A DNA stretch of 64,000 bases, from positions 149,160,422-149,224,421 of the forward strand of contig NC_133538.1 of NCBI RefSeq assembly GCF_048544455.1, given 5' to 3'. The position numbers and the translations under genes are program-made. Source of the stretch: Silene latifolia. Lineage: Eukaryota > Streptophyta > Magnoliopsida > Caryophyllales > Caryophyllaceae. Shown piece by piece: positions 22,775 to 33,991 of this stretch. Under the pieces are notes generated by a model. That model was not told where the DNA came from. It did not search any database and saw nothing but the letters and a program-made list of their open reading frames with translations. Each line of letters begins with the position of its first letter. Within the stretch, counting starts at the first letter, position 1.

Positions 22775-23028
22775 ATGGAGAGTGACAAGGAAGCCGGATT
22801 TGAAGAGCCCAATTCAACGCCGTCTGTGTCGACTTCGACGGCTGCCTTGGTCGTGGTGCCTGCTGCCACCACGTCCGCTATTACTACGCCGGTGTCGACC
22901 ACCGTCGCTGCCGCCACTGTCACTGCAGCTGCTGCTGCATCCGGTTCATGAATTGGGACGGGCATGAGTTCCAATGCTGCTGCGTTACGGGCTCCTGCTA
23001 GGAATGCTGTTACACTACAAAAAGAATT

Positions 23029-23450
23029 AAAACAGGCGACTGATTTTGGCGACTGAAATCAGTCGCCAAAATCAATTTGGCGACTGAATTCAGTCGCAAA
23101 AAGTCAGTCGCGGACCTTAGTCGCCTTTTCTAGCTTTGGCGACTAAAGTCGGTCGCCAAATTTGGCGACTGCCAAATCAGTCGCCAAATGCCAAAAATGG
23201 CGACTGATAGGGTAGTCGCCAAATTGGCGACTGATTAAAGGTAGTCGCCAAATTGGCGACTGAATAGCAGTCGCCAAATGCCATTTTAGTCGCCTTTTTT
23301 GGGTGCGTAGAGCGCTTGGTTTGAGCCAATTTATGACGATTTGTGATATGGCGATCGCTATTCATCGCCAAATTGGCGACTACATTGAATCAGTCGCCAA
23401 TTTGGCGACTGAATTTCAGTCGCCAAATCACAAATCAATCGCCAAAACCA
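23029..23450. repeat. Left subterminal repeats of CACTA D
   Basis: More than a dozen copies of GGCGACTGA or TCAGTCGCC in both orientations, often back-to-back around AAATTGGCGACT. The right end (about 29190-29375) has the same motif. In En/Spm, such subterminal repeats bind TNPA. Confidence 0.9.
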
Positions 23451-23695
23451 CTGTATGTTTTGGTGGTTTTTTTCGTTTTCATTGCTAGCCAAAAATTTAC
23501 AACCTGCATACAAACCGATGTTCCACAACACCATACATCCCATTTCAACACACACAACACCATACATTTCAACCCAACACCTCCCAATTTCTCAAACTTC
23601 ATTTCATATATTGAAAATGAAAGTTTTACAAGCTAAGCTATTCTAAATGTTCAAGTCTAAATGTTCAAGTCGTACAAGCTAAGCTAACATCCCAA

Positions 23696-25375
23696 TCATC
23701 TTACTTGGAAGCCAACACCGGCTCCATTCCCCCCATGTGGACCATGCGGATCATTTGGATCGTAATTGGATCTAGGTCCGGGGTTACAACCTTGCCACCA
23801 AGTCTCAAACATTTCCATTCTTTCCTTCATTTTCCGGAATTCTTCATCACGTTTGGCAAGTTCTTCATCACGTTTGGCATCACGTTCATCACGCTCTCTT
23901 ATTTGACTTTGAAGTTGACTAATAATTCCAGGTTGATACGTGTTCTTCGGGAATTGTTGAAGTCGATCTTCTACGCGTTTTCTCATAGAAAGCCGGTGTT
24001 GAACTTCCGGTACCATACACGTGCCCTTTCTTGAAGCCATCCACCAACTCATACCATATGTCATTGTCCGGTTTTTCTGGATTGGCGGCTTTTTCTCGTT
24101 CAAATGCTTCCTACAATATTAAACAAATGGTAGTAAGTTAATATGGTAACCACCTTATATACGACATTTTAAAAGAGAATAAATTAACAAAAATTAAAGG
24201 TTACGGAAAACTTACATATAATTGCTTGTCTTTTGGCTTAGTCCAAGTTCTAACCCCTTTTCCGTCAACTCGGAATGCGTGTCGTAAACGAGTTCCGTCT
24301 GCCGCAATCGGCTGTGACTTCATCTTTCCTCTCTGAATGAAAAAAAAACATACATGTTATAAAATCAACAAAAAATCTAACATAAAATAAACATGTTGCA
24401 TTGAAAACAAAAAAAAAGTGTAAAATAATAGACAAAGTACTTACACCCAACATACGATTCCAGAACGATCGTGAACCCGCGTAATGAGTAGGCTCGTTCA
24501 CGGCGTCTTCCTTTCCTCCTCTTTTGTTGAGGGATGCTTGCTTAGACTTCTTCTGAAAAGCGGGAGTTTTGGTATGCTTTATTAAGCCTTCATACTTGTC
24601 ACCTGCAATTACACATATGAAATCATAACTAATAAGTTACTGATATTATTTATAATATAAGAGAGTATATACTAATTAATTAATACAAATAACAAAACAA
24701 GTTAATTAAATACCTTTCATGTGGTCTGGTTCCTTTGGGCGCCTAACTACCTTCCAAATCACGTCCCGATATCGTCGAGTACCGACTTCATCGTACCTGA
24801 TACGGACATTCTGTTCTTGAGACGGTGACCAAGCAAATGCTTGCTACAAAAAAAAGCGACAAAATTTCATATTAGTATTTATAAAAGTATAACCTTGGTT
24901 ATTAAAACAAAGAATTACGGAAAATATATACCCGAAAGTTATTGAACCATGCTTCTCTTTGTGCATGAGAAGCTTGTGTCCACGATGTAGGAATTGGACC
25001 CACGAAATTAGTCTTCGTGCTTTTCGTGACACCTCGTACCACGCAATCGTCCATAAACCTGCATTTATTTTGAACATGTAAAATTACAAACAATTATTAT
25101 TTAAAAAAAAAAAAATAAAAAAAAAACAAAATAGTAGACTAATAAAGAATAAAACTTACCATAATCCCGCCGGCTCAAGAATCATCTTATGATCCGAAGT
25201 GTACCGTATCGGCACCCGTGGTGGCTCGTCGGTAGCGTCAGTCTCCTCACCGTCACCGTCTATCAGATCGGATCCTCCTGCACAAACTCCTCCTCCCGCT
25301 CCGGACGCGTACTCTGTCCTCCTCCCGAGCCGCCTCCACGCTTCCTACCTCGACTGCTCCACCATCTGCGATAAT
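23696..25375 (-). CDS. Accessory transposase (Transposase_24 / Ptta-En/Spm family) of CACTA D
   Basis: Six exons on the minus strand with good GT-AG borders: about 25375-25160, 25058-24932, 24843-24714, 24602-24445, 24332-24216 and 24110-23696. Readings include SDHKMILEPAGL, FMDDCVVRGVTKSTKTNFVG, WTQASHAQREAWFNN, RYRDVIWKVVRRPKEPDHMK, YEGLIKHTKTPAFQKKSKQA, GSRSFWNRML and a final coiled-coil region (RERDERDAKRDEELAKRDEE) with a Gly/Pro/Asn tail. This order (conserved basic/aromatic domain, then a C-terminal coiled coil) matches plant Ptta/En/Spm proteins, which bind subterminal repeats and regulate transposition. Two apparent single-base frame shifts are seen, near 25262 and near 23990, so the copy may be defective or the sequence may contain errors. 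Confidence 0.75.
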
Positions 25376-25470
25376 ACAAATAAAAATTAACACAAATAAT
25401 GATAAATGAAAATTATACAGACTTCTAAATTTTAATAATTTACTCTTGAGGTATACAAAATTATACCAAT

Positions 25471-27512
25471 TTAATCATCTTCATCTTCAAACCCCTCGTC
25501 CTCATCCTCATCCTCTTCCTCATCGTCATCATCGTCATCATCATCATCATAATCATCTGATGCATACCCATCAGGAAACTTCAAATTTTGTAACCACTCA
25601 CACAATACTTTTCTCTTAACTTTGTCGAGAGTGAAAATGGATGTTGGCTTAGACCCGTCGCCGCGAATGTGTAATTTGGGACGATGACAAAATTTCTGCA
25701 AATCTTTTCTAGAAGCAATGCTATCACATTTTTCACCTTCTACATCCATGATCATGTCAATTAGTTGCTCAAGGAAATTCTTTTCTATGTGCATTACATC
25801 CAAATTATGTCTTATCAACATTGTCTTCCAATAAGGAAGGTCCCAAAGAATGCTTCTTTTAAACCAACCGTTTTTCTGCTTTTTCAATTCTTTAAATTCT
25901 TCGTCGGTACCATCAATAGGGGATGGTAAATCACATACCGTCTTCCATATCTCATCCCCAGGCACTCGTTTCGGAGGGGCATCAAGCACCTCTTTACCTT
26001 TTGTGAAAGCTTTCTTGTTCTTCCTATGTGGATTTCCCTCTCGTAAGAAGCATCTATGACAATCAAACCAGCTTATTTTCTTTCTATTGGGAAGCCAAAA
26101 TGCTTTACTTTCCTCCATGCAACAAGGACATGCTTTTTGTCCTTGTGTAGACCACCCAGATAGCATACCATAGGCGGGAAAATCATTTATTGTCCACAAA
26201 AGGGAAGCTTTAAGTTGAAAATTTTTTTTTTAGACACATCATAAGTTTCCACCCCAACTTCCCACAAATATTTCAACTCCTCCACCAATGGTTGTAAATA
26301 AACATCCAAATTACGTTTCGGGCTTTTTGGTCCGGGAACAATAAGTGACAAGAAGATAAATGGTCTTTTCATACATAACCAAGGTGGTAAATTGTATGGT
26401 GTGACCATAACGGGCCAACAAGAATACTTCCTCCCCAAATTACCGAAAGGATCAAATCCATCCGTACACAAGCCAAGTCGTACATTGCGGGGTTCCTTGG
26501 CAAAATCAGGATACATCTGATCAAATCGTTTCCATTCTTCCCCATCACTAGGATGACTCATCTTCCCCGGAGCACGTGGGTTTTCTTTGTGCCATCTCAT
26601 TTGTTCGGCAATGTTTTTGGTGGCATAGATTCTTTGAAGTCTTGGTGCGAGAGGAAAGTAAAACAATTGGTTACATGCTATTGGTTTCTTACTCTTTTTG
26701 GCCCTCTTACTACCGTTGCCTTTTTGCAACACCAAAACTGTATCTCCTTCACTTGTCTCATATCTATCCGCCCCACAATCTTTACATTTGTCAAGCAAAG
26801 CATCATCTTTCCAAAATAGCATACATCCTTCGGGACATGCATCAATCTTTTCATGCGGTAATTGAAGACCTTTAACTACTTTTTTGGTAGTATAGAAACT
26901 TCGGGTCATGATATTATCATCGGGGAAAGATTCCTCAAGTAACGAGGCAATGCCATCAACAGCAACAAATGGCATATTGAACTCACACTTCAAGGTAATT
27001 AGCCTAGAAGCGGCTTGTAACAATGTCATTCTGCTTCCTTCATACAAGGGTTTTTCTGAGGCTTTTAACATGTCAAGAAAGGCTTTTGCTTGTGGGTGTG
27101 GCGGTTGTTCTTCAGAAATAGTTGTATGGTCATCACTATTAATAATAGTGGAATCCATAGCATCAACAACCATCTCTCTATATGGGTTCTCATCATTTTG
27201 TATTTGTTGGGTGTGAGTTTGTTCATGAATTGGAGAATATGCTTCTCCATGTGAAATCCAATTGTAATAATTTGGTTTAAACCCGTTTATAATGAGATGT
27301 TCTTCTACTACAATGTCAAGTTGGTATTTCAGGTTTTTGCATTTGGCACAAGGGCACCTAAGTTTTTTGTCTACCAAGTCATATTCATCTTGTTGTTTAG
27401 CAAATTCAATAAACTCGCTAACACCCTTTATAAATCTAGCGGTAGGACGTCTTTTCTTATTGGAATGGTCTAATCTTCCTTCATACATCCATGAACGTTC
27501 CAATCTCTTCAT
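25471..27512 (-). CDS. TNP2-type CACTA transposase of element D (one frame break)
   Basis: Starts MKRLERSWMYEGRLDHSNKK at 27512 with a Transpos_assoc-like N-terminus (FIKGVSEFIEFA, a CPCAKCKN zinc motif, HLIINGFKPNYYNWISHGE). The TNP2 domain (PF02992) follows: LGLCTDGFDPFGNLGRKYSC, WPVMVTPYNLPPWLCM, FIFLSLIVPGPKSPKRNLDV, then in a second frame LLWTINDFPAYGMLSGWSTQ, KACPCCMEESKAFWLPNRKK and HNLDVMHIEKNFLEQLIDMI. The frame changes by one base near 26221-26231, at a run of ten A on the coding strand; eleven would keep it open. The end (FPDGYASDDYDDDD...) runs into an acidic tail, so it lacks the usual C-terminal part and is about 680 residues. It catalyses cut-and-paste at CACTA ends. Confidence 0.85.
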
Positions 27513-28400
27513 TTTAATCTAAAGAAGACCCCAAAGTAATTTAAACATTTTTAAAAAATAACAATAATATTACATACAAAATTTAAACATTATACTCCAC
27601 ATTATACAATAAACATATGAAAACAATATATAAATATTGTCAATAAGTAATCCATCTTTGAATGGGGTCCTTATCACTCCAACCTAAACCCGTCAATGTA
27701 CGTTTCAAGTCACTAGCAAACACACTTGTAATTTATTAATGAGGAAAAAATTGGCAAAGCGACAATTCCCTTGAGTTCTCCAAATACACATATACATGTA
27801 TTCGGAGAACATTAAAGGGATCGCCACCAAACTCATTCCTCATTAATAAATCACAAGTACGTGTTTACTACCTAAATGACTTGAAACGTACAAAGACAGT
27901 CCCAAAATGGGGACTATTCAAGAATTACTCCTAATGAGTAATTCTTGAACGGGTACTAAGTCAACATCAAATCAAACAACAACACAATCAAGTACTAAAT
28001 TAATTAAGTCAATCAATAGCCCAATTCAACCACATAGTAAAGGCTTCTATCCTAAAGTCCGTAACATAATTTGAACTAAAATTAGTAAATTTAAAAAGTA
28101 ACTGGTAAGAGGAGGTTACCTAATCAAGTAAAAGCAAAAATGAAAAGAAAACAAGAAGCAACAATCACAGCGTGCGGTGGTGCCTAGCGTGTGGTGACAA
28201 CCACGAAAAGAGAAAAGAAAAACAAAAATAACAAGGTTATTCTACCTCAATTCATCAATAACATGAATTATCAAACTAAATTTATCAAAATCAAGTCCTA
28301 AAGAAGGTTCTACTTAGCTAATAGATAATTTCTCTTAATCCAAAAGACGGTTCCACTTAGCTATTTCCATTAATGCAAAAGACGGTTTCACTTAGCTTAA
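27513..28400. other. Leader region of the TNP2 gene, with a long hairpin
   Basis: AT-rich, upstream of the ATG on the minus strand. A hairpin of arms about 90 bp lies at 27698-27891 and a perfect 12-bp stem hairpin (CAAGAATTACTC/GAGTAATTCTTG) lies at about 27919-27947. No ORF is supported. Confidence 0.6.
27698..27891. repeat. Long imperfect inverted repeat upstream of TNP2
   Basis: The left arm from GTACGTTTCAAGTCA through ATTTATTAATGAGG and GTTCTCCAAATACA pairs with the right arm TGTATTCGGAGAAC...CCTCATTAATAAAT...TGACTTGAAACGTAC. Arms are about 90 bp around a loop at about 27790. Confidence 0.75.
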
Positions 28401-28427
28401 TATTAATAATAATAAGGCGGTTTAATT

Positions 28428-28428
28428 A

Positions 28429-28527
<99 letters not shown>

Positions 28528-28660
28528 CTAATACTAATAATAATAACAATAATAATAATAATACTAATACTAATAATAATACTAATACTAATACTAATAA
28601 TAATACTAATACTAATACTAATAATAATACTAATACTAATACTAATAATAATAATAATGA
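28428..28660. repeat. (AAT)n / (ACTAAT)n microsatellite
   Basis: About 230 bp of AAT triplets with regular ACT variants. Open frames here (poly-Leu, poly-Ile) are artefacts of the repeat. Confidence 0.95.
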
Positions 28661-28663
28661 GAC

Positions 28664-28750
28664 GGACCACCGCCACCCTTCCCCCACCGCCACCCTTCCC
28701 CCACCGCCACCCACGGACCACCGCCACCCTTCCCCCACCGCCACCCACGG
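28664..28750. repeat. Short minisatellite, CCGCCACCCTTCCCCCA units
   Basis: About five units of 17 bp or part units, one copy carrying CACGGACCA. Next to the triplet repeat inside CACTA D. Confidence 0.85.
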
Positions 28751-29389
28751 CCGACCAAACCCCCACCCATAACCCTAAACCTAAACACAAACCCCCTTAA
28801 TCATTCCCTTTTAATTCAAACACAAATTAAACTAAATCTAACTACAAATTAATCTAACATACTAACTACAAATAAATCTAACAAACTAACCACAAATTAA
28901 TCAAACTAACTACAAATTAATCTAACAAATTAAACTAATTAAACTGAAATTAAACAAAAAAAACTAACCTAATTAAAGAGAGTGATGGAGGCAATGAGAA
29001 CGGTGGTCACGGTGGTGGAAGTGGTGGAAGTGGTGGTGTGGTTGTGTGGTTGTTGTCGTCTTTGTTTCGCCCATTTTGCTTTCCTCTCTTCTTTGTTTTT
29101 TTTTTTTTGTTTTGAAAGAGTAAAGCGGAGAGAGGAGTTCCGTTTTTCTATAAAAAAATTTGCGCGAAAAGCCATTTGCGATCGAAATTGATCGCCAATT
29201 TGGCGACTACTTTTAAATCAGTCGCCAAATTTGATTATCGGTCGCCAAATTAGATTCCCCTTTTTAAAAAAAGCAGTCGCCAAATTGGCGACTGAATTCA
29301 GTCGCTAATTTGTTAATCAGTCGCCAATTTGGCGACTACCAATTTCAGTCGCCAAATTTCGGTCGCCTGTTTTAGTTTTTCTTGTAGTG
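28751..29389. repeat. Right part of CACTA D: AT-rich stretch, promoter candidate and subterminal repeats
   Basis: 28790-28975 holds tandem-like ACAAATTAATCTAAC repeats. A TTTTTTTATAGAAAAA sequence at about 29144-29158 on the minus strand is a plausible TATA region for the transposase transcript. 29190-29375 carries the GGCGACTGA/TCAGTCGCC repeats. Confidence 0.55.
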
Positions 29390-31216
29390 TTAACACTTCT
29401 ACGGAATCTTTATCTGAGTTTCCGGAGGTAAGATTTCTGTCCCCGTCTCAACGTACTCGTTTTATGCATTTAATGGAATGCCATATGACCTCGACCTGTT
29501 TTTTGAGTCGCCCTGCCCTAGAGACTCTAGGAATTTTAGAACCTGTTGTGGGTTTGCTAAAAGAGACGGGGATGTCGGGATTGGCCACTATGAAGGAGCT
29601 CACCTATAGGGCACTCACTTTAGAGTTTTTTAGCTCTTTTGACTTTAGTCCTGCGGCCTATGCGACTGACCATGGGAGCTCTTGTATCACTTTCCGACTA
29701 TTTAACACTACTTATTCCTGGACTTTAGTTGAGTTCGGGGAACGTTTGGGTCTAGTAAGTGAAGGCTGCCTTAAGCCTCCTAAGAAGCTGACGCGTCAGA
29801 TTTGGGCTACACTTTCACACATTCCCTATGGTTAGTGTCGTGGTACCCACGTCCATTTACCCCATGCCCGCTATTTTCTCCGTGTGCTTGGAGAAACTAT
29901 TTTTGCTTGCTCATTATGAACCTAACAGTGTTAACAATACTGAGTTATCCATCTTAGCTGGGTACCTGAACATTGACAGTGGTACCCCATTTTTTTAAAC
30001 ATTGCATATTTGACAGCTCAGCATTTTAACAGTGTCGTGTCGAAAGTAGCGGGTACGATAGCGTCTGGTGGGCTAGTGACTCGTATTGCCCGCCGCCTCT
30101 TCCCTGATTTTCCCCGTGGTCTTAAATATTATGATAGGGATAATGTTCTTAACATTTCTGAACTGGCTTGCTACTGACCGTAGGATGTGGAAGATTTGCA
30201 CTTCCACTTCCGTGATTCTACCTTCACCTTCTCTACCCCGTCTTTCACCTTTGCCTATTGTGACGGGTAGAGTATCAGCACTTCCACCTTCTTACTTCCT
30301 TGACTTCTCTCCTCCCGCTTCTAGGAAGCGGAAGAGGACTTCCCCTGCTGTTAGGGAAGTTGGAGAGTCGTCTGGACCTTCACAGGCTGGGCCTACACCC
30401 GCGTCCACGGCCACGCCCACGACCACGCTCACGCCTGAACCTTCTACCTCTACCTCTCAACCGGTTTTTATTCCACCTCTTGTTTTTGAGGCACCTGATG
30501 TCATGGACCAAGGGCGTTGTGATGATTTGCTTTTAGATATGTGAAGGAGGGTATCTAGGATGGAGCGGGATCAGGCCCTAGCCTTAATACTACAAAAACA
30601 CTCAAAGAGAACGGTTCAAAACGTCCTTCAATCATAAAACAACCGTCCTTAATTCACCCGTCCTCGTTTCCTAAGAGCACGGTTAACAAAAAGTCAAACC
30701 GTCCTCTTTTGCAATTAATAAGAGGACGGTTGTATTCTTGAACCGTCTTTTTTGCAGAAACTTAGAGGACGGTTCCCTGTTTCAACCGTCATGTTTTGGA
30801 TACATGGCGCGCTTTATTTACGCACCATCCTCACCACGCTTTCTTAAGCAACCGTCTTTTTTTCAATTTTTTGAAATCAATTTAGCGCGAATTTATGAGT
30901 ATAGCCCGCACAATATTGACACACATCCATGCTCCTTGACAACTAGAATTTTAAATGAAAATTGTTTCATTTATATCCTATACGACAATTGTCGTATAGC
31001 TTAAATATTTTATCGGACTACAATTCAGAAAATTCAGCAAGTCTTACATTTATACTCTAAATCCAACCAAACAAAACGGAATAAGTTTGAACCTCCAAAA
31101 TACAAACTATGGACGATTGATCTTTTAACACAAGCACTAACACAAGTTTTTCCATCCGCAAACCATCACTTAAGCTATCTAGGTGACATCCGTTTGGAGC
31201 GTCCAGTCTAAATACT

Positions 31217-31330
31217 TTAGACGTTCTCATCAAATACTTGCGCCTTAAACTGCAATGCATATTTAGCCCAAATTTCCCGCACCTCATCAATTTGCTCAAC
31301 CGAGTACCTTTTTGAGCCTTTAATCAGGAA
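31217..31330 (-). pseudogene. Last exon of the CACTA B Ulp1-like gene
   Basis: Reads YSVEQIDEVREIWAKYALQF after a TGTAG acceptor and ends with a stop at 31217-31219, matching exon 20576-20689 of A. The Ulp1 catalytic part itself was not recognised in B, so only the end survives. Confidence 0.65.
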
Positions 31331-32437
31331 CTACATACAAAGTAACCAAAAAATACAATTAGTTAGCATAACAAATAGATGAAACATATAATTAGTCAGC
31401 TGAAGAATACAGCTACCTAAAATCAGGCTAAGCGCAAAGGGAAGCATATTTCAGAGGATCGTTGCAGGGGACAAGCGACCTTATATTTAGCTCTTCCAGA
31501 ACATACTGCGATACATAAGACAATTAAGACCCATGTATTGAGTGAATGTGTCTATTAGCTGGGAAGTCATATGAATAAAACTAGAATAGGGAACACGACA
31601 AAGATCTAACTTATGTCTAAGACATGACCCCGAAGCTCTACAAACTTTCTACTTCTCTTAAGCTGTGGCGCCTCCTAGAAACTACATGGATATTCAAAAT
31701 GGGATAACATATGGAGGTTCTACAGGTATACCTAACATATACGAAAGGAACCTCACATCTAATCGTACAGATCTACGCAAAAAGGGAATCCAAAATGTAC
31801 TGAAGATCAATTTTCCGACATCTTACTAGACTAAAAAAAAACTGATACCACTATAAGTCTATAACTAATACTGCCATTAAGAGCGCATACCTCATATTAA
31901 ACAAACTTAACCTCCTCATAGACATCTGTATCTAAGAAAGCATATTAGTTTGCATCAAAAATGAATTATCTGCATCATAACATCATAACATAAAAATGTT
32001 TTCCTCTCACTAAACAAAACAAACAAATAAGCTCAGCAAACTTAACCTATCCATGTCTACTTTTGCAACAAAATCAACATAAATCCAGCAGAAAAAAAAT
32101 TTAAATATATTAACAACCTAACTACTCAAAACCAGGAAATAAATCAAAGTCAGGTTCTCTTGTATAAACATTATTTTCTTTAATCGACTCGTCTTAAACC
32201 AATGATGAAGTTATTATCAATATGATTTTATGCCTTAATAGTTACTTTGTGTAGTACTTCGTCTTACTACACGGTGTAAATTAATATGAAAGAAACTAAA
32301 GCAAATGTATCCGAGAAGGATGTTCGGTTCACGAGAGTCTCATATTGATTGATGATGATTTTTTCCCCTAAAAACAGTCTCTCAGTGTTTTAGGTTCTTT
32401 TGGAACTTCCGCAATGATGACTATGAACAAGAACTGA
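31331..32437. other. CACTA B interior, intron-like
   Basis: AT-rich sequence without a recognised exon between the last exon and the coiled-coil exons. Confidence 0.4.
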
Positions 32438-32528
32438 CCTTGGGCATGAAGCTTTGCACTTGTAGGCAAATCATTTCAGTTGCTTTCACGGCTAAATTTA
32501 GTGCCTCCTCTATTTCTTTCACGTCAGT
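32438..32528 (-). pseudogene. Coiled-coil exon of CACTA B
   Basis: Between a TTACAG acceptor and a GTCAG donor it reads TDVKEIEEALNLAVKATEMI and continues to FMPK, a heptad-like helix. A neighbouring exon at about 32621-32700 reads LLELSNALLNVLSQFPLVGN before a GTAAG donor. Both lie upstream of the Ulp1 part, where CACTA-borne proteins usually have an uncharacterised helical region. No known domain is assigned. Confidence 0.45.
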
Positions 32529-33321
32529 CTGTAAATTAGTAATCCATGTACCTTGTCAAAGAGGAGTATAAAGCATGGAATATATGAGGGATGTAAAGTG
32601 GAGTGGCTTTGAATTCTTACCCTAACATTACCGACAAGAGGAAATTGAGACAAGACATTTAACAACGCATTGCTAAGCTCCAGCAATGAAGAAGAATAAA
32701 TCTCTTCTATAGAGGCTCAGACTTCCAGATAGAGAATCTATGAAAGCAACGAGTCAAGTATTCATTAAGTTTTTCAATAGTACAAAATGTACAGCATATT
32801 GCATGGTTGTACTTGAGGGAAGATCAACTTTAATCCGCCTAGAAATCAATGATGACTACAAGGGATTTCAAAGATTACACCGATGCTAGTTTTTTTTTTA
32901 TTAAGTTTGAAAGGAGCAAAAGAGCAGTTCTAAGACGTCTAACACTAGTGGGTCTCAAATACAGGTCATGAGTACCAACTCAATTGCTTAAACATCTAAT
33001 AGATGATAGCTAATTATTAAGCCCATTAGAGGATAATTCAACGACTTAAAGTTTTGAGTAATGAATTGATGTGTAGGTCAACTACAAATATAATTCTTTA
33101 ATCAGATAATGGTTCAAGGAAAGTGCATTTTAAAGAATGTTTTATTCGTACTATGCTAAGTTTCTATATTCCGACACACAGCATTCAGCAGCAAAAGGTG
33201 AAATATGGTGTAGTTAACTCACCTGAGCATCTAGTACTTGTGATAGAGTTTCCTTTTGTTTTAACAACCCATATTCGATACGTTTGCTTATCACAGAATC
33301 TCGCAGTTCTGATATCTTTAC

Positions 33322-33962
33322 TGATACAAAAGCGGAAGCTTTAACGAACTTTTAACGAACTTAGAATCGTCACGTAGTAAGCGCGACGAGTTAATAGAAT
33401 TTAACAAACTTGTTACGGATATTTAGCTTGTGATTCGGCCTTGAATACAAGCTAATGGTGCCCAACGAACAAACTACCTCGTTTGTTTGTTAGACGAAGA
33501 TTTGAATTACAATCTCAAATCGGGTTTGTGATCAAAACTTGATCGGATTTTCTGGAATTTTATTAAATCGTTGAATGCCTCCAAGAGCATACAATCTAGC
33601 CTTTAAATAATAGTAATGTCTCCATAAACACCGAGACTCCTAAACAAACTTGACGACGATTATTAAATCTAAATTTAATCCACACACCCAACAATTAAAT
33701 CTTAACAACTAGCATTCTAACTAAAAGTTAAGATACAAATCCAGGGATTAGTTTTATTAATTTTGACTAAGCTTCCTAATTGACTTGGCCTTCCTCGAAC
33801 CCGACTCAGTTCGAAACTGGGCCACCATTAAGCAATAAACCAACTCCACTCCAACCCATATGCAACGCTGCTCTAAGATACAAGTTCATCTCAATAGGTC
33901 CCGAGTTTGAGCCCTGCTCCTGTGACGAGCCAATAACCACATCATCTATTATACTTGTATCA
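33322..33962 (-). repeat. 3' LTR of C
   Basis: TG...CA bounded, 641 bp, next to the purine tract. Confidence 0.95.
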
Positions 33963-33991
33963 TCCCCTCCGGCTTGCAAAGGAATTGTCCT

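Larger units (their letters stand above)
23013..29389 (-). mobile_element. CACTA (En/Spm) transposon D with TNP2 and tnpA-like genes
   Basis: 6377 bp, with ends CACTACAAAAAGAA and TTTTTCTTGTAGTG, flanked by the 3-bp duplication TTA (23010-23012 and 29390-29392). Both subterminal regions consist of dense GGCGACTGA/TCAGTCGCC copies. Two minus-strand genes are present: a TNP2-type transposase (25471-27512) and a Transposase_24-type accessory gene in six exons (23696-25375). This is the layout of an autonomous CACTA. A small number of frame breaks are seen, so present activity is doubtful. It is inserted in the ORF1-like gene of E. Confidence 0.92.

Noticed and set aside
22738-22974. Minus-strand Ala/Val-rich ORF
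   Set aside because: Antisense of the low-complexity N-terminus of the E ORF1-like gene.
28403-28790. Minus-strand ORFs of poly-Leu/poly-Ile
   Set aside because: They are readings of the (AAT)n microsatellite.
29010-29191. Val-rich plus-strand ORF near the right end of CACTA D
   Set aside because: GTGGTGGAAGTGG simple repeat in the non-coding end of D, antisense to the transposase transcript.
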